A stretch of 12,075 nucleotides of DNA from Aphodovivens avicola (GTDB lineage Bacteria; Actinomycetota; Coriobacteriia; Coriobacteriales; Eggerthellaceae), in NCBI GenBank assembly GCA_018712515.1, contig DVGW01000031.1, forward strand, positions 1 to 12,075. The letters run 5' to 3'. This document shows positions 5,587-12,075 of the stretch, one piece after another (positions within the stretch are counted from its first letter, which is position 1; each line of letters starts with the position of its first letter). The position numbers and the translations under genes were made by a program. The notes beneath the pieces are model-generated. The model searched no databases. It was not told the origin of the DNA and saw only the letters and a list, made by a program, of their open reading frames with translations.

Positions 5587-6588
5587 CTAGAGCAGAATCT
5601 TCACGAGATCCTTCACACGGCTGGAATAGCCCCACTCGTTGTCGTACCAGCTGACGACCTTGACCATGTTGTTCTTCTCGCCCATGACCATGGTCAGCAG
5701 GCTGTCGAAGATCGAGGAGTGGGCGTTGCCGACGATGTCGATCGAGACGATCGGGTCGGTCTGGTACTCGAGGATGCCCGCGAGCTCGCCCTCGGCGGCG
5801 GCCTTCATGGCCTCGTTGATCTCCTCCTTGGTGACTTCCTTCTCAAGCTCGACGGTCAGGTCGACCATGGAACCGTCCGGCGTGGGAACGCGGGTGGCGA
5901 AGCCGTCCAGCTTGCCCTTGAGCTCGGGGAGCACCAGCGAGACCGCCTTGGCGGCTCCCGTGGTGGTCGGGATCATCGACATGGCAGCGGCGCGCGCACG
6001 GCGCAGGTCCTTATGCGGCAGGTCGAGGATCTTCTGGTCGTTGGTGTACGCGTGGATGGTGTTCATGTAGCCGCGCTTGATGCCGAAGTTCTCCATCAGG
6101 ACCTTGGCCACCGGCGCCAGGCAGTTGGTGGTGCAGGAGGCGTTGGAGATGATATGGTGCTTGTCCTTGTCGTAGTCGCCGTCGTTGACGCCCATGACGA
6201 TGGTGATGTCCTCGCCCTTGGCGGGGCAGGTGATGACGACCTTCTTGGCGCCGGCCTTGATGTGCTTGGAAGCCAGCTCGCCGGTCTTGAAGATGCCCGT
6301 GGACTCGACGACCACGTCGACGCCCAGCTCGCCCCAGGGAAGGTTCTCGGGGTCGCGCTCGCAGAGGACCTTGACCGCATGGCCGTCGGCGACGAAGCCG
6401 TCGTCGGTGACCTCAACGTTGTCATAGGCGCGACCGTGCACGGAGTCGTACTTCAGAAGATGCGCCATCGTGGGGATGTCGCCCAGATCGTTGACCGCCA
6501 CAACCTCGATCTCGGGATCTTTGGCCATTGCGCGGAACACCAGGCGGCCGATGCGGCCGAATCCGTTGATGCCTACCTTGATTGCCAT
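5587..6588 (-). CDS. gap: Glyceraldehyde-3-phosphate dehydrogenase, type I
   Basis: It oxidises and phosphorylates glyceraldehyde 3-phosphate to 1,3-bisphosphoglycerate with NAD(P) in the cytosol. The 333-residue product is of standard length. The Rossmann motif GINGFGRIGR is at residues 6-15. Asp34 (VND) occupies the position typical of NAD-preferring enzymes. The catalytic Cys152 lies in ASCTTN, the partner His179 in TIHAYT, and the C terminus has SWYDNEWGYSSRV. The ATG at 6588 has a strong AAAGGAG (6601-6595) six bases upstream; the longer in-frame start at 6642 would read through a leader hairpin and add 18 non-conserved residues. It follows whiA by 193 bases and begins the glycolytic unit. 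I could not place a convincing promoter: TTGACA (6722-6717) lacks a good -10 at proper spacing, and TAAACT (6656-6651) lacks a -35. Confidence 0.97.
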   Translation of the reverse strand: MAIKVGINGFGRIGRLVFRAMAKDPEIEVVAVNDLGDIPTMAHLLKYDSVHGRAYDNVEVTDDGFVADGHAVKVLCERDPENLPWGELGVDVVVESTGIFKTGELASKHIKAGAKKVVITCPAKGEDITIVMGVNDGDYDKDKHHIISNASCTTNCLAPVAKVLMENFGIKRGYMNTIHAYTNDQKILDLPHKDLRRARAAAMSMIPTTTGAAKAVSLVLPELKGKLDGFATRVPTPDGSMVDLTVELEKEVTKEEINEAMKAAAEGELAGILEYQTDPIVSIDIVGNAHSSIFDSLLTMVMGEKNNMVKVVSWYDNEWGYSSRVKDLVKILL

Positions 6589-6616
6589 GCGGAGCTCCTT
6601 TCGCAGATGAATCGCA

Positions 6617-6633
6617 TCCGCCCTTTTGGCGGA
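6617..6633 (-). promoter_or_regulatory. Small hairpin in the gap leader
   Basis: On the minus strand TCCGCC (6633-6628), five-base loop AAAAG, and GGCGGA (6622-6617) form a six-pair stem that ends 28 bases before the gap start codon and 15 bases before its ribosome binding site. It could stabilise the 5' end of the abundant gap mRNA. There is no T tract, so termination is unlikely. Confidence 0.35.
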
Positions 6634-6781
6634 ATTGCTCACACCGTTCCAGTTTACCTCATAGCGGCCCGGCCCGCAGGGCAGAGCGCGCGGATGGCGC
6701 GCTTTACCGGGTCGAATGTCAACAGGAGGCGGGCGTGGCGCAGAATGCGGAGGAGCTGCTGCGCATCTCGCGGAAGATCGG

Positions 6782-7720
6782 CTAACGCTGGGCGCCGGAC
6801 GCCTCGCGCGCGAGCTGCTCGATGCGCCTCACGCGGTGGTAGACGGCCGATTTGGACAGGGGCGGATCGGCCATCTGGCCGAGCTCCTTGAGAGAGGCGT
6901 TGGGATTGGCGACGCGCAGCTTGATGAACTCCTGCAACGCGGGAGGAAGCGTCTCGATGCGGCGCTGCTCGAGCACCGTTTTGATGGCGAGCATCTGGTC
7001 GAACGCCGCGCCGGTCGCCTTGGCCTGGTTGGCCACCTCGGCGTTGATCGTGCGGTTGACGTCGTTGCGCACGCTTTTGATGACGCGCTGGTTCTCCATC
7101 TCGAGCGCCGCCTGGTGGGCGCCGGCGTACGCGAGGAACTCCATGATCGCGGCGCCGCTTTTGAGGTAGACCATGTAGGAGCTGCGGCGAGGCATGATGC
7201 GCGCGCCGATTCCCTTGCGCGCCATGAGCTCGACGAGGCCCTGGGCCATCGCCTCGGTCTCGACGGTGATCTCGAAATGGAAGTCGCCGCGCGGGTTGGA
7301 GACGAATCCGCTGCCCAGAAACGCCCCGCGCAAGTAGGCGGCGGCGCAGCACTGCTTCTCGACGAGCGCGGGCTTGACGCCGGCTTCCAGACCACCGTCG
7401 GACAGCACGCCCATGTCGATGAGCGCCTCGGCCAGCTGCGGCTGGGCGGGAACGTTGATCAGGTAGTTGGGCGTCTGGTGCAGCACGCTGCGCCGGACCG
7501 TCAAATCGGTCTTGAGATGGTACAGGCTGTGCAGCTGGCCGATGACCAGGCGCGCGACGGACGGGACGTCGGTCGCGACCTCGACGCGGTAGCGCCCCTG
7601 CCCCGACAGGAACAGCGTGCCCTCGATGCGCACGAGCGCCGCCAGCGTCGCCTTCTCGCAATGCGAGCAAGTGGGCGGCACGTGGGCCAGCTCGTCTTTT
7701 ACCTGCGACGTGAACGACAT
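6782..7720 (-). CDS. whiA: WhiA, sporulation/cell-division-associated DNA-binding protein
   Basis: WhiA is a DNA-binding protein with an N-terminal domain related to LAGLIDADG homing endonucleases and a C-terminal helix-turn-helix. In streptomycetes it regulates sporulation septation with WhiB; in other Gram-positives it affects cell division and chromosome segregation. The 312-residue product begins MSFTSQVKDELAHV, typical of the family. It contains CCAAAYLRGAFLGSGFVSNP and a later DVNRTINAEVANQAKATGAA segment, both conserved, and ends with the helix-turn-helix region ASLKELGQMADPPLSKSAVYHRVRRI (about 277-302). The ATG at 7720 overlaps the end of yvcK by 22 bases; upstream lies AAGGG at a rather long spacing, so translation is probably coupled to yvcK. 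It is the last gene of the uvrC-rapZ-yvcK-whiA unit. Confidence 0.95.
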   Translation of the reverse strand: MSFTSQVKDELAHVPPTCSHCEKATLAALVRIEGTLFLSGQGRYRVEVATDVPSVARLVIGQLHSLYHLKTDLTVRRSVLHQTPNYLINVPAQPQLAEALIDMGVLSDGGLEAGVKPALVEKQCCAAAYLRGAFLGSGFVSNPRGDFHFEITVETEAMAQGLVELMARKGIGARIMPRRSSYMVYLKSGAAIMEFLAYAGAHQAALEMENQRVIKSVRNDVNRTINAEVANQAKATGAAFDQMLAIKTVLEQRRIETLPPALQEFIKLRVANPNASLKELGQMADPPLSKSAVYHRVRRIEQLAREASGAQR

Positions 7721-8835
7721 AGCTTCAACACCCTTACGAACGCCTCGCGCAGCGCCTTGGGATCGTGCCACGTGGGCCGCTCGGGGTCGACCAGGTTGCG
7801 CGCGAGGACCACGGTTCCCTGCTCCTGGATGGCGCGGGCATCTTGGTACGTGATGGTGACGGGACGGATGCGCTGGGCATCGGGATCGGACGATTCGCGA
7901 GCGCGCCGGGATCGGGACTGCTCGCCCACCGCCGCCGCGAACGCCTCGTCGGTGAGGCCTTCCAAGGACAGCGCTTCGGGCACGTGGACCAGCATGTAGT
8001 CGACCAAACCGCGCATCCCGTGGTCGCAGAGCGCCTCGTAATGCTCGCGCGCGGTGAGCCCCCACGTCTCGCCCTGCATGTCGGCGAGCGAGCAGACGAA
8101 CACGCACGCCCCCTTCGACTCGCGGATGGCATCGATGACGCCGGGGACGAGCAGGTTGGGGATGATCGAGGTGAACAGCGAGCCGGGGCCCAAGACGATG
8201 AGATCCGCCGCGCGGATCGCGTCGAGGGCGGGCCGGTAGGGCTCGATGGACTCGCCGTTGAGGCGGACGCGCTCGAGCGCCGTGCGGGAATGGCACGCCA
8301 CCGCCTGGCCGACGAGCTCGCGGCCGTCGCGCGTGCGCGCCGAGAGCGTCACCCGCGTGAGCGTCGAGGGGTAGACCTTGCCGCGCGCTCCGAGCAGCCG
8401 CTCGCAGATGGCGATGGCCTCGGGGAACGAGCCCGTCGCGTCCTCCAAGGCGGAGATCATGAGGTTGCCGAGCGTATGGTTGCGCGCGAACGTGAAGCGG
8501 TACTTGAACGCGCGGGTCAAGGGATCGTCGGGATCGGCAGCCATCGCGGCGATGCATTTGCGGATGTCGCCCGGAGGCGTGACGTTGGCCTCCTCGCGCA
8601 GGATGCCCGTCGAGCCCCCGTCATCGGCCATGGCGACGATGGCGCTCGTCTGGGCGCCGAGGGAGAGCAGCGTGCGCAGGGACACCGGGGCGCCGGTCCC
8701 TCCGCCGATCACGACGGCGCGGACCTCGCCATCCGACGGGTCGAGGCCCGCCGCCTCATCCAACGCCGCGAACGCGGCGGTCGCGGACGCGTCCTTTACG
8801 AAGGGCGCGTCGTTGGGACTGGGAACGAACTCCAT
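7699..8835 (-). CDS. yvcK: YvcK/CofD-like protein (gluconeogenesis factor family)
   Basis: YvcK proteins share a fold with the F420-biosynthesis enzyme CofD. In Bacillus and Listeria they bind UDP-sugars and are needed for cell-wall homeostasis on gluconeogenic carbon sources. The 378-residue product has the family signatures IGGGTG (43-48), ADDGGSTG (70-77), PPGDIRKC (87-94), NHTLGNL (119-125) and LGPGSLFTSIIPNLL (215-229). Family members are usually about 310-330 residues. The extra length is an N-terminal segment of about 38 residues before the core, mostly acidic and Ala-rich, plus a short Arg-rich end. The ATG at 8835 comes six bases after the rapZ stop, with GGAAAG somewhat far upstream. 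The last 22 bases overlap whiA. F420 synthesis is unlikely, as no other cof gene is nearby and the neighbours are the canonical rapZ and whiA. Confidence 0.93.
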   Translation of the reverse strand: MEFVPSPNDAPFVKDASATAAFAALDEAAGLDPSDGEVRAVVIGGGTGAPVSLRTLLSLGAQTSAIVAMADDGGSTGILREEANVTPPGDIRKCIAAMAADPDDPLTRAFKYRFTFARNHTLGNLMISALEDATGSFPEAIAICERLLGARGKVYPSTLTRVTLSARTRDGRELVGQAVACHSRTALERVRLNGESIEPYRPALDAIRAADLIVLGPGSLFTSIIPNLLVPGVIDAIRESKGACVFVCSLADMQGETWGLTAREHYEALCDHGMRGLVDYMLVHVPEALSLEGLTDEAFAAAVGEQSRSRRARESSDPDAQRIRPVTITYQDARAIQEQGTVVLARNLVDPERPTWHDPKALREAFVRVLKLCRSRRR

Positions 8836-8841
8836 CGGGAA

Positions 8842-9825
8842 CTACTTTCCTTCCCCGCCCTCGTAGGCCTTGTTGTTCGCCACCAACGATCCGTCGGCGC
8901 GCTCGGCCAGGCTCAGGTCGCGGTGCGCGATGCTCACGCGGTAGCCGTGGGAGCGCAGGTAGTCCGCTGTCGCCTCGGCGATCGCGACGCTGCGGTGCTG
9001 GCCGCCCGTGCAGCCGACGGCGATGGCGAGCTGCTGCTTGCCCTCGGAGACGTAGCCCGGCATGACGCAGTCGAGCAGCGCCTTCCAGCAGATCATGAAG
9101 TCCTCGGTCTCCTTGCGGTACATGACGAAGTCGCGCACGGGGGCGTCGAGGCCCGTCAGCGGACGCAGCTCGGGATCGTAGTAGGGGTTCGGCAGGAAGC
9201 GCACGTCGATCACCAGGTCGGCGTCGAGCGGGGCGCCGTGCTTGAAGCCGAACGAGTAGACCGTGACGGCCAATCCGGCGCGCTCCTCGCCCGGAGCGAA
9301 CAGCGCGCGGATCGTCGCCTTGAGCTGCGGCGGGAGCATCGAGGTGGTGTCGATGACGTGATGGGCGCCCTCGCGCAGCGAGAACAGCAGGTCACGCTCG
9401 CGCTGGATGCCCTGGGCAATGGAGGCGCCGTCGGTGCAGAGCGGATGGCGGCGTCGGCTCGACTTGTAGCGGGCGATGAGCTTCTCGTCGGCGGCGTCGA
9501 GGAACAGGACGCGGTAGTCGATGCCCTGGTCCTTAAGCGCCTTGAGCTCGCCCATCAGGCTCGAGAAGAAGTCGCGGTTGCGCGCGTCGCACACGACGGC
9601 CAGGCGCCGGTGCTCGTTGGGCTGGCCCGGCAGCCCCGTGATCGCGAGGAGGTCGCCGATGAGGCTCGCGGGCAGGTTGTCGACGCAGAAGTAGCCGAGA
9701 TCCTCGAACGCGTGCATCGCCTCGGTGCGTCCCGCACCGCTCATGCCGGTGACGATCACCAGCTCGGGCATGTCGGCAAGGTCGATGCCGGCGCTCTGCT
9801 CAGCGGCGTTGGTCTTCTCGGTCAT
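8842..9825 (-). CDS. rapZ: RapZ/YvcJ-type nucleotide-binding protein
   Basis: RapZ in E. coli is the RNase E adaptor that controls glucosamine-6-phosphate synthase through small RNAs; the Gram-positive YvcJ binds and hydrolyses nucleotides, and its role in this lineage is not established. The 327-residue product has a P-loop GMSGAGRT (27-34) in which the usual Lys is Arg, then DNLP (49-52). In the C-terminal domain are DVRFLPNPYYDPELR (from 207) and GCTGGQHRSV (271-280), a hallmark of the family. About 20 residues precede the P-loop strand. The ATG at 9825 shares four bases with the uvrC stop (ATGA), and AAGGGA lies eight bases upstream. The yvcK gene follows after six bases. The rapZ-yvcK-whiA order is one of the most conserved in Gram-positive bacteria. 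Confidence 0.95.
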   Translation of the reverse strand: MTEKTNAAEQSAGIDLADMPELVIVTGMSGAGRTEAMHAFEDLGYFCVDNLPASLIGDLLAITGLPGQPNEHRRLAVVCDARNRDFFSSLMGELKALKDQGIDYRVLFLDAADEKLIARYKSSRRRHPLCTDGASIAQGIQRERDLLFSLREGAHHVIDTTSMLPPQLKATIRALFAPGEERAGLAVTVYSFGFKHGAPLDADLVIDVRFLPNPYYDPELRPLTGLDAPVRDFVMYRKETEDFMICWKALLDCVMPGYVSEGKQQLAIAVGCTGGQHRSVAIAEATADYLRSHGYRVSIAHRDLSLAERADGSLVANNKAYEGGEGK

Positions 9826-12044
9826 CCTTCGCTTCCCTTCGTCGTGGGTCCATCCGATTCGTCGCGCGGGGAGGACGCGCCCTCCCCCGACGCTTCATTA
9901 TACTGCGTCAGCACGCGATGCACCTCGCAGGCGACCTCGCGCGGGACGCCCTTGACGGCGGCGATCTCCTCGAGGGGGGCCTCCCGGAGGCGCTTGAAGG
10001 ACTTGAAATGCTTCATCAGCGCCTTTTTGCGGACGGGTCCCAGCCCCGGGACCTCGTCAAGGATCGAGGAGGTCATCCCCTTGCCGCGCAGCTCGCGGTG
10101 GAACGTGATGGCGAAGCGGTGCGCCTCGTCGCGCACCTGCTTGACCAGATACAGCGACGCCGATCCGCTCGGCAGCACCACCGGACCGGTATCCTGCCAG
10201 GGGACGAACAGCTCCTCATCGCGCTTGGCGAGGCCGCACAGCGCGATGTCGTGGACGCCCATCTCGTCGAACTGCTGCAGCGCCGCTGTGAGCTGGGGCT
10301 TGCCGCCGTCGAGGATGATCAGGTCCGGCTTGGAGCCGAAGCGCTCGTCGGCCATGCGCTCGGGGCTGTAGCGGCGCCCGAGCACCTCCTGCATGCTGAG
10401 GAAGTCGTTCGCCTCGTCGAGCGGCGTCTTGATCTTGAAGCGGCGGTACTGGTTCTTGTCCGGTTTTCCGCCGGTGAACACGACCATCGAGGCCACCGTG
10501 TAGGAGCCGTGGATGGTCGAGATGTCGAAGCACTCGATGCGCATCGGCGGCGCCTCGAGCGCGAGCGCGTTCTCGAGCTGGAGCAGGGCGTCGTTGATGC
10601 GCTTATCCTCGTAGTTGGTGCGCACCTTGTAGCGCATCAGCGTGTGCTTGGCGTTGGTCTCGGCCATCGCGACGAGCTCCGCCTTCTCGCCCTTGCGCGG
10701 GGCGCTGAAGCGCACCTTGGCGCCGTGGGCGCTCGCGAGCTTGCCGGTGAGCCACGCCTCCATCGCCTCGGCGTCCTCGGGCGCCTCGCGCACGATCACC
10801 TCGTGCGGGATCGACGTCGTCGCGTCGTAGTAGCGCAGGAGGAACATGTGCAGCAGGTCGTCGTCGGGGATGTCCTTGCCGCGGTTCAAGACGAACTCGT
10901 TGGAGTTGATGATGCGCCCCTCGCGCACCATAAGCACATGCACGCCCGCGATCGTCTCCTCGCGGAAAAAGCCGATGACGTCGGCGTTCAGATTGCGCGT
11001 CGACACGGCATGCTGCTTGTCGGACAGCGCGTTGATGGTGTCGATACGCGCCTTGATGCGCCCCGCGCGCTCGAAGTCGAGCTCGGCGGCCGCCTCGCGC
11101 ATCTCCGCGTCGAGCTCCTCGAGGAACTCGCGATGGTTGCCGGAGAGGAACCGCTCGATCTTGCGCACGTTGCCGGCGTACTCCTCGGGCGTGATCTGGC
11201 CGCAGCACGCTCCCGGCCCCAAGCCCACGTGGGCATCGAAGCACGGCCGCGCGCCGCGCCGCATCACGGCGAGATCGTCCTTCTCGAGCCGGCGCTTGAG
11301 CTGGCGCCAGTCGGCGCAGCTGGCCGCGCACAGCGGCACCACCTTGCGGGCGATGTCGACCATGGCGCGCGCCGCTCGGCTGTCGGTGTAGGGTCCGAAA
11401 TAGCGTGTGTCGGCGCGGTGCTTCTCGCGCGTGTACTTGATCGCGGGGAACACGTCGCCTTTGGTGAGCGCGATGAAGGGGTACGACTTGTCGTCCTTGA
11501 AGTCGGCGTTGAAGAACGGGCTGTGCTGGTTGATGAGGTTCTTCTCGAGCACCAGCGACTCGTGCTCGTTCTCCACGACGATGTAGTCGAAGCTGTCGAT
11601 CTGATCGACGAGCAGCGGGATCTTGGCGCGGTCGTCCTGGAAGTTGACGTACTGGCGCATGCGGGCGCGCAGCTGCTTGGCCTTGCCGACGTAGATGACC
11701 TGGCCCGCCGCGTCCTTCCACAAATACACGCCGGGCAGCGTCGGGACGCTGTCGAGCTCGTGCTTGATGCGTGCGATCTTCCGGTCGAGCGGCTCGGGCG
11801 CGCCGGCGGACAAACGCTCGATGCCGCCGGCGTCCGCGATAGGCCGCTCCAGGCCGTCCGGCGCGTCTTCGTCAGCGGAGGGCTCCGCGACGCGGCGCTC
11901 CGCTGCTCGGCCTACGGCCTCGTGCGCTTCGCTGCCGCTATCAGATGAATGGCTGGTTTGCGTGCAGACGGTCGCTGCGCCCTCCGCTGACGAAGACGCG
12001 CCTACTCCTCCTGTGCAGGAAGCCATCAAATCCTGGTCGCCCAT
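9822..12044 (-). CDS. uvrC: UvrC, excinuclease ABC subunit C, with N-terminal extension
   Basis: UvrC makes the dual incisions of nucleotide excision repair with UvrA and UvrB. Domains of the 740-residue product in order are: a low-complexity extension rich in Ala, Ser, Glu and Gly (1-85), the GIY-YIG nuclease (LPGVYLWKDAAGQVIYVGKAK, about 103-180), a Cys cluster (239-281), the UvrB-binding UVR helices (about 304-338), the RNase H-like second nuclease (FDISTIHGS from 506 and ILDGGKPQL from 577), and helix-hairpin-helix motifs (about 663-712) with a short acidic tail. Usual length is about 600-680, so the excess is mostly N-terminal. The start is uncertain: ATG 12044 follows an in-frame TAG by three bases and lacks a clear ribosome binding site; ATG 12026 has a weak AGG; TTG 11813 would remove nearly all of the extension. 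A perfect 24-bp inverted repeat lies inside the extension. The stop overlaps rapZ by four bases. Confidence 0.94.
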   Translation of the reverse strand: MGDQDLMASCTGGVGASSSAEGAATVCTQTSHSSDSGSEAHEAVGRAAERRVAEPSADEDAPDGLERPIADAGGIERLSAGAPEPLDRKIARIKHELDSVPTLPGVYLWKDAAGQVIYVGKAKQLRARMRQYVNFQDDRAKIPLLVDQIDSFDYIVVENEHESLVLEKNLINQHSPFFNADFKDDKSYPFIALTKGDVFPAIKYTREKHRADTRYFGPYTDSRAARAMVDIARKVVPLCAASCADWRQLKRRLEKDDLAVMRRGARPCFDAHVGLGPGACCGQITPEEYAGNVRKIERFLSGNHREFLEELDAEMREAAAELDFERAGRIKARIDTINALSDKQHAVSTRNLNADVIGFFREETIAGVHVLMVREGRIINSNEFVLNRGKDIPDDDLLHMFLLRYYDATTSIPHEVIVREAPEDAEAMEAWLTGKLASAHGAKVRFSAPRKGEKAELVAMAETNAKHTLMRYKVRTNYEDKRINDALLQLENALALEAPPMRIECFDISTIHGSYTVASMVVFTGGKPDKNQYRRFKIKTPLDEANDFLSMQEVLGRRYSPERMADERFGSKPDLIILDGGKPQLTAALQQFDEMGVHDIALCGLAKRDEELFVPWQDTGPVVLPSGSASLYLVKQVRDEAHRFAITFHRELRGKGMTSSILDEVPGLGPVRKKALMKHFKSFKRLREAPLEEIAAVKGVPREVACEVHRVLTQYNEASGEGASSPRDESDGPTTKGSEG
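11860..12002. repeat. 143-bp segment bounded by perfect 24-bp inverted repeats
   Basis: Bases 11860-11883 (GGCGCGTCTTCGTC...) are the exact reverse complement of 11979-12002 (...GACGAAGACGCGCC), with 95 bases between. A 24-bp perfect match is far beyond chance in a window of this size. The segment lies inside the uvrC reading frame; on the coding strand the two arms read as GASSSAEG and EPSADEDAP. I see no target-site duplication at the flanks and no transposase. It could be a small miniature inverted-repeat element fixed in frame, a regulatory stem at the 5' end of the uvrC message, or a local inverted duplication. Confidence 0.85.
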
Positions 12045-12047
12045 CGT

Positions 12048-12075
12048 CTAGCGTTGCGCGGGGGGCTTGGGGGCG
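12048..12075 (-). CDS. Possible 3' end of an upstream gene, cut by the window edge
   Basis: The frame ending at TAG (12050-12048) reads ...APKPPAQR, followed three bases later by the first uvrC ATG. This would be a typical tight operon junction. Only eight codons are visible and a competing frame (ending in the TGA that overlaps ATG 12026) is also open, so the existence and identity of this gene are inference. Confidence 0.25.

Noticed and set aside
6735..6785. 16-codon plus-strand frame starting with GTG after AGGAGG, ending VAQNAEELLRISRKIG
   Set aside because: It has a good ribosome binding sequence, but it faces the convergent end of whiA with nothing downstream on its strand, and no promoter is visible. 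It could be a leftover of a gene end but cannot be supported.
5368..6891. 507-codon open frame on the plus strand
   Set aside because: It is an antisense shadow across gap and its leader; gap has complete catalytic motifs on the other strand.
7699..8835. Identification of the CofD-like gene as the F420 enzyme CofD
   Set aside because: The flanking rapZ and whiA genes and the motif set are those of YvcK; no other F420 gene is in the window.
7765..10371. 868-codon open frame on the plus strand
   Set aside because: It runs antisense to whiA, yvcK, rapZ and uvrC, which have full family motifs. Long antisense open frames are expected in GC-rich genes, and the translation has no domain and a biased Arg/Ala/Gly/Glu/Leu composition.
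9918..11948. 676-codon open frame on the plus strand
   Set aside because: It is an antisense shadow of uvrC with no domain or ribosome binding site of note.

Overview
The window looks like a chromosomal backbone segment from a GC-rich actinobacterium, most likely of the class Coriobacteriia (Eggerthellaceae or relatives). This is inferred from the strong G/C bias at third codon positions, the protein flavour, and the linkage uvrC-rapZ-yvcK-whiA followed by a gap-pgk-tpiA glycolytic cluster with gpmI and secG. No species is claimed. Every protein gene lies on the minus strand, so transcription runs from position 12075 towards 1.

Layout in the direction of transcription. uvrC (12044-9822), rapZ (9825-8842), yvcK (8835-7699) and whiA (7720-6782) form one tightly packed unit with overlaps or gaps of a few bases. 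After 193 bases comes gap (6588-5587), then a terminator-like hairpin, a 66-residue one-pass membrane microprotein (5519-5319) overlapping the start of pgk (5326-4142), a 234-base structured gap, tpiA (3907-3137) joined to gpmI (3137-1566) by a TAATG overlap, and secG (1445-1194), which begins with TTG and has its own probable promoter. The left end holds only RNA genes: tRNA-Leu(GAG) on the minus strand (1055-967) with a promoter and terminator, and tRNA-Cys(GCA) and tRNA-Gly(GCC) on the plus strand (68-141 and 147-222) with a shared terminator. About 630 bases between the two tRNA blocks (256-887) hold no gene I can support.

How the genes work together. gap, pgk, tpiA and gpmI cover triose-phosphate interconversion through 3-phosphoglycerate to 2-phosphoglycerate. 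RapZ, YvcK and WhiA are the conserved Gram-positive trio tied to nucleotide-sugar/cell-wall metabolism and cell division, UvrC is the nucleotide excision repair nuclease, and SecG is part of the Sec translocon.

I found no phage, CRISPR, toxin-antitoxin, defence or biosynthetic system. The best second-look items are a perfect 24-bp inverted repeat inside the N-terminal extension of uvrC, the altered cysteine cluster of UvrC, the membrane microprotein coupled to pgk, and the 12-bp hairpin in the secG leader.
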